From Lentisphaerota bacterium (GTDB lineage: Bacteria > Verrucomicrobiota > Lentisphaeria > Victivallales > Victivallaceae), in the NCBI GenBank assembly GCA_017134815.1, contig CP071032.1, positions 2,848,001-2,912,000 of the forward strand: a stretch of DNA of 64,000 nt, given 5' to 3'. Within the stretch, counting starts at the first letter, position 1, and every line of letters begins with the position of its first letter. The notes under the pieces are model-generated. The model worked only from the letters and a program-made list of their open reading frames with translations. It was not told the DNA's origin and did no database searches. Positions 62,996 through 64,000 of the stretch are shown piece by piece. Both the position numbers and the translations under genes were made by a program.

Positions 62996-64000
62996 CTATT
63001 TTACTTTTTCAAGGATTAAATCCATGACTTTCTGATGTTCGGCAGTCCAGGGTGCAGGCCAGAGCCCGGTAAGTGCTGAAATTACTTTAGCTTTATCTGC
63101 ACCAAACTCTTCAGCCGCGGCCAGCGCCGCACCCTCTGCAATTACATCTGGCTGTACTTTTTGACTCAATAACAGACGCATTGTACCAATTACCCGGTCT
63201 TCCCAGCCCAGTTTACGCGGTACATCACGCGTAATCCGGGCAACTGTGTCTCTGAGAAATGGATTTGTCATTCTGATCAAAAGCTCCTCTGCATATTCCT
63301 TGAATTTTGTGGTTGTGAAAAGCTCGTCAAAACCGGCCCATTTTTTGATAAGCGCACTGCCGCATTCGTCGATGAAGGCAGTACGTGCCTTGTCCAGCAG
63401 TTCAGGGCACTGCCGCAATTCACTTATAAACTTTTTGCCGGCCGTTTTGGCAAAAGTACCAAGCAGGAAATGAATTGCGTTATTGCCGTAGAGTTTGGCT
63501 TCTTCAAACGGGTAGAGGTCATCTTTGACATATAAATTCTTAACCTGCCGAGTTTCAATGCCGTCGCACCTGGAAATAAGGATCTTGTTGAACTCCTCCA
63601 CCAGATGGCCGCGACCGGCTGCGGGACAAAGCATTTCAAGGCCGTGTCTGCTGCACTCTTCAGCTGTGGCTACCTTACTCATTTTGTTGATAACTGTGTT
63701 CAAGTAATAAGTATCGGCGAACGGTTTTGCAATTGATTTTTCAAGTTTTTCAGCGGCGTGATTGTCATTTTCTGCAGTGTATATGAACCGATGTTTTGCC
63801 GGGTTTTGCAGGAAGCCTTCAAGCAGCCATTTGGCCGTAACCTGAAAAAATTCCACACTGGGTAGCGCGGTAGCGATTTCGTCTGCTTCTGAAGCGGCTT
63901 CAATCAGTTTTTCCTGTTCGGCTTTTATTGAGGGATTAAAAACCTCTACATTTGAATAAGTTTCCTGGTAAACGTGATTTTCCGCGGCAATATTGATGGT
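62996..64000 (-). CDS. Mannitol dehydrogenase-family oxidoreductase (5' end outside window)
   Basis: The frame is open to the window edge, so the N-terminus, including the NAD-binding start, is missing; about 334 C-terminal residues are present. Features of the MtlD/UxaB/mannitol-2-dehydrogenase family: IAAENHVYQETYSNV, FIYTAENDNHAAEKLEKSI, LYVKDDLYPFEEAKLYGNNA (with the catalytic-lysine region), IHFLLGTFAKTAG, and the C-terminal RMTNPFLRDTVARITRDVPR then LGWEDRVIGTMRLLL. Members reduce fructose, fructose 6-phosphate or uronates to polyols or aldonates. Which one cannot be told without the missing part. Confidence 0.85.
   Translation of the reverse strand, partial: TINIAAENHVYQETYSNVEVFNPSIKAEQEKLIEAASEADEIATALPSVEFFQVTAKWLLEGFLQNPAKHRFIYTAENDNHAAEKLEKSIAKPFADTYYLNTVINKMSKVATAEECSRHGLEMLCPAAGRGHLVEEFNKILISRCDGIETRQVKNLYVKDDLYPFEEAKLYGNNAIHFLLGTFAKTAGKKFISELRQCPELLDKARTAFIDECGSALIKKWAGFDELFTTTKFKEYAEELLIRMTNPFLRDTVARITRDVPRKLGWEDRVIGTMRLLLSQKVQPDVIAEGAALAAAEEFGADKAKVISALTGLWPAPWTAEHQKVMDLILEKVK

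Noticed and set aside
1-64000. CRISPR arrays, insertion sequences, rRNA operons and known riboswitches
   Set aside because: No regularly spaced repeats, no transposase signature, no rRNA-like stretch and no riboswitch class were recognised in the window.

Overview
The window looks like chromosome of a Gram-negative, diderm bacterium of the PVC group, most likely Lentisphaerota (Victivallales/Lentisphaeria-like). This is inferred from lpxC, tandem fabZ and a MurB-Ddl fusion, an LplABC-type sugar ABC transporter, a GntR-LacI hybrid regulator, a TIM-barrel amidohydrolase and a 115-kDa-class NAD-glutamate dehydrogenase. No rRNA or tRNA is present to confirm it. The base composition is moderate, with a visibly AT-richer stretch at about 19-24.6 kb and again around 40-46 kb.

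Layout. 0-5.3 kb: the end of secF, a phosphohexomutase pair in which the first copy has lost its catalytic residues, a HAD-IB phosphatase and a DEAD-box RNA helicase. 5.5-12 kb: an orphan type VI secretion cassette on the minus strand (VgrG spike, a DUF6931 protein split by a long insertion, and a DUF2235 lipase-like effector candidate). 12.2-16 kb: a sugar ABC importer (binding protein and two permeases, no ATPase). 16.6-17.6 kb: a dihydroorotate dehydrogenase-like flavoprotein. 18.2-27.4 kb: a surface-polysaccharide locus made of two facing transcription units (GT2, Wzx flippase, GT-D protein and a DxD glycosyltransferase on +; WecF-like, GT4, GT-C, DUF2304 and DPM1-like GT2 on -).

27.6-39.7 kb: a secreted PsbP/DcrB-like protein, a DegT aminotransferase and its likely GntR-LacI regulator, a SulP anion transporter behind a terminator-like leader, NAD-glutamate dehydrogenase, two small membrane/exported proteins, a PEBP protein, a C_GCAxxG_C_C protein and alanine dehydrogenase. 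40.2-47 kb is an accessory stretch: two tandem near-identical orphan ABC binding proteins, gene remnants, a MerR regulator preceded by a 55-residue protein homologous to its own C-terminal domain, and an ECF sigma / membrane protein / exported protein operon. 47-64 kb is largely housekeeping: an amidohydrolase, hisI, murB-ddl, a 5'-nucleotidase, a rhomboid protease, queA, a MarR-MATE pair with a clear operator, an isochorismatase fold hydrolase coupled to a response regulator, miaA, lpxC, a double FabZ protein, ilvC and a partial mannitol-dehydrogenase family gene.

A theme recurs: an active enzyme is paired or fused with a degenerate copy of itself (phosphohexomutase at 0.6-3.3 kb, FabZ at 60.8-61.7 kb), and a regulator is paired with a free copy of its own effector domain (44 kb). 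The least explained units are the VgrG-DUF6931-lipase cassette, the MerR plus stand-alone-domain pair, and the sigma-factor operon. No CRISPR array, insertion sequence, rRNA or tRNA was found.
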